This document shows, one piece after another, positions 63,343-64,000 of a DNA stretch of 64,000 nucleotides (position 1 is its first letter; each line of letters starts with the position of its first letter). The stretch is from assembly GCA_016793885.1 (NCBI GenBank), contig JAEUHE010000012.1:1-64000 (forward strand), written 5' to 3'. This DNA is from Verrucomicrobiales bacterium (GTDB lineage: Bacteria; Verrucomicrobiota; Verrucomicrobiia; Limisphaerales; UBA11320). The translations under genes and the position numbers were made by a program. The notes beneath the pieces are model-generated. The model was not told the DNA's origin. It ran no database searches and worked only from the letters and a program-made list of their open reading frames with translations.

Positions 63343-64000
63343 ATGCTCGGCAACATTTTTAATACCTTCGCTAACTGCTTCAAGATCCCCGAACTGAAAT
63401 CGAGGATTTTGTTCACGCTAGTTGTTTTGGCCTTGTGTCGAGTGGTGTCGATGTGCCCCCTGCCTGGTTTGGATGGGGAGGCGCTTAAGAACTTCTTCGA
63501 CCAGCTTGCAGCGCGTGCAGCGAGGGGCGGAGATTCCGGTGGTTCCTTCCTGGGCATGTATAGCATGTTCACCGGAGGTGCCCTTGAGCGTTGCGCGGTG
63601 GGCTCCTTGGGCATCATGCCCTACATCAGTGCCACGATCGTTATTCAGTTGCTGACGGCGGTGATTCCCTCCTTGAGCAAGCTCGCTCGTGAAGAGGGCG
63701 GACGCACCAAGATCATTCAATATGGTCGTTATCTGACCGTGTTTCTCTGCTTGGCAGAAGGCCTCTACATGAGCACGACCTGGGAAAACCCCAGCACTCT
63801 GTTCGGTGGTGCTGAGTTTCCTGGTAAGCTGGTGATGTATGACAACATCATCTGGTACCGCATCCAGACGACGATCATCTTGACCGCTGGAACGATGCTC
63901 CTGATGTGGTTTGGTGAGCAGATCACCGAGCGCGGCATTGGCAACGGAACGTCACTGGTAATCAGTATCGGTATCTTGGCTCGGCTGCCTCAGTCCTTCC
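63343..64000 (+). CDS. secY: Preprotein translocase subunit SecY (partial, runs off window)
   Basis: First 219 codons of the main translocon channel; the rest lies beyond the window. ILFTLVVLALCRVVSMCPLPGLDGEAL forms TM1, SMFTGGALERCAVGSLGIMPYISATIVIQLLTAVIPSLSKLAREEGGRTKIIQYGRYLTV is the conserved plug/TM2-TM3 segment, and WFGEQITERGIGNGTSLVISIGI follows. ATG at 63343, twenty bases after rplO. Standard end of the spc-type cluster. Confidence 0.94.
   Translation, partial: MLGNIFNTFANCFKIPELKSRILFTLVVLALCRVVSMCPLPGLDGEALKNFFDQLAARAARGGDSGGSFLGMYSMFTGGALERCAVGSLGIMPYISATIVIQLLTAVIPSLSKLAREEGGRTKIIQYGRYLTVFLCLAEGLYMSTTWENPSTLFGGAEFPGKLVMYDNIIWYRIQTTIILTAGTMLLMWFGEQITERGIGNGTSLVISIGILARLPQSF

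Overview
The window looks like chromosomal DNA of a Verrucomicrobiota bacterium, most likely the Pedosphaera/Limisphaerales type. This is inferred from GC-rich coding DNA, three Tat-exported DUF1501 proteins, a PSCyt1/DUF1549/DUF1553 protein, a CotH/EF-hand protein, secreted propeller proteins with a C-terminal module ending in YYRTRL, weak or absent Shine-Dalgarno sites at many starts, and many palindromic intergenic repeats. No rRNA, tRNA, CRISPR array, phage or insertion sequence was seen.

Layout. 1-8.5 kb: repeat-rich spacer, HrpB-type helicase, TMEM14-like protein, WaaE-like glycosyltransferase, a small membrane protein, a large secreted YCF48-like propeller, and fabI. 8.6-16.5 kb: a compact type II secretion/type IV pilus operon (ATPase, PilM/PilN-like, PilO-like, secretin) with a DUF1501 gene 11 bp behind it. 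16.7-23.4 kb: PPC-domain protein with DUF1501, ribulokinase, a 166-bp nested palindrome, and a sialidase-like protein. 23.4-28 kb (minus strand): histidine kinase, NtrC-type regulator, a small membrane protein and a squalene/phytoene synthase-family enzyme. 28-34.9 kb: SWIM-SNF2 helicase, MFS transporter, NicO-like metal transporter, SYLF protein and a secreted protein. 35-42.8 kb: the DUF1549/DUF1553 + DUF1501 pair, repeats, and CotH.

43-54 kb is the most interesting part. A CarH-type MerR repressor that keeps the adenosylcobalamin light-sensor signature (W-x9-EH) is transcribed away from a tightly overlapped operon: group 2 sigma-70 factor, CrtN-like desaturase, aldehyde dehydrogenase, second CrtN-like enzyme, acyltransferase, glycosyltransferase fused to a thioredoxin-like domain, and a PQQ-type propeller. 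The gene set matches a C30 carotenoid acid/ester pathway of the staphyloxanthin type. The first enzyme is probably supplied by the synthase-family gene 20 kb away, in the two-component operon. Repeated TAGACAAA motifs lie over both divergent promoters. I infer a light- and B12-controlled carotenoid regulon that uses its own sigma factor.

54-64 kb: purE, purK, then a ribosomal protein cluster that begins at rplB (the usual rpsJ-rplC-rplD-rplW are not upstream) and runs to secY, which is cut by the window edge. rpmD is absent between rpsE and rplO. A promoter and a leader with a terminator-like hairpin precede rplB.
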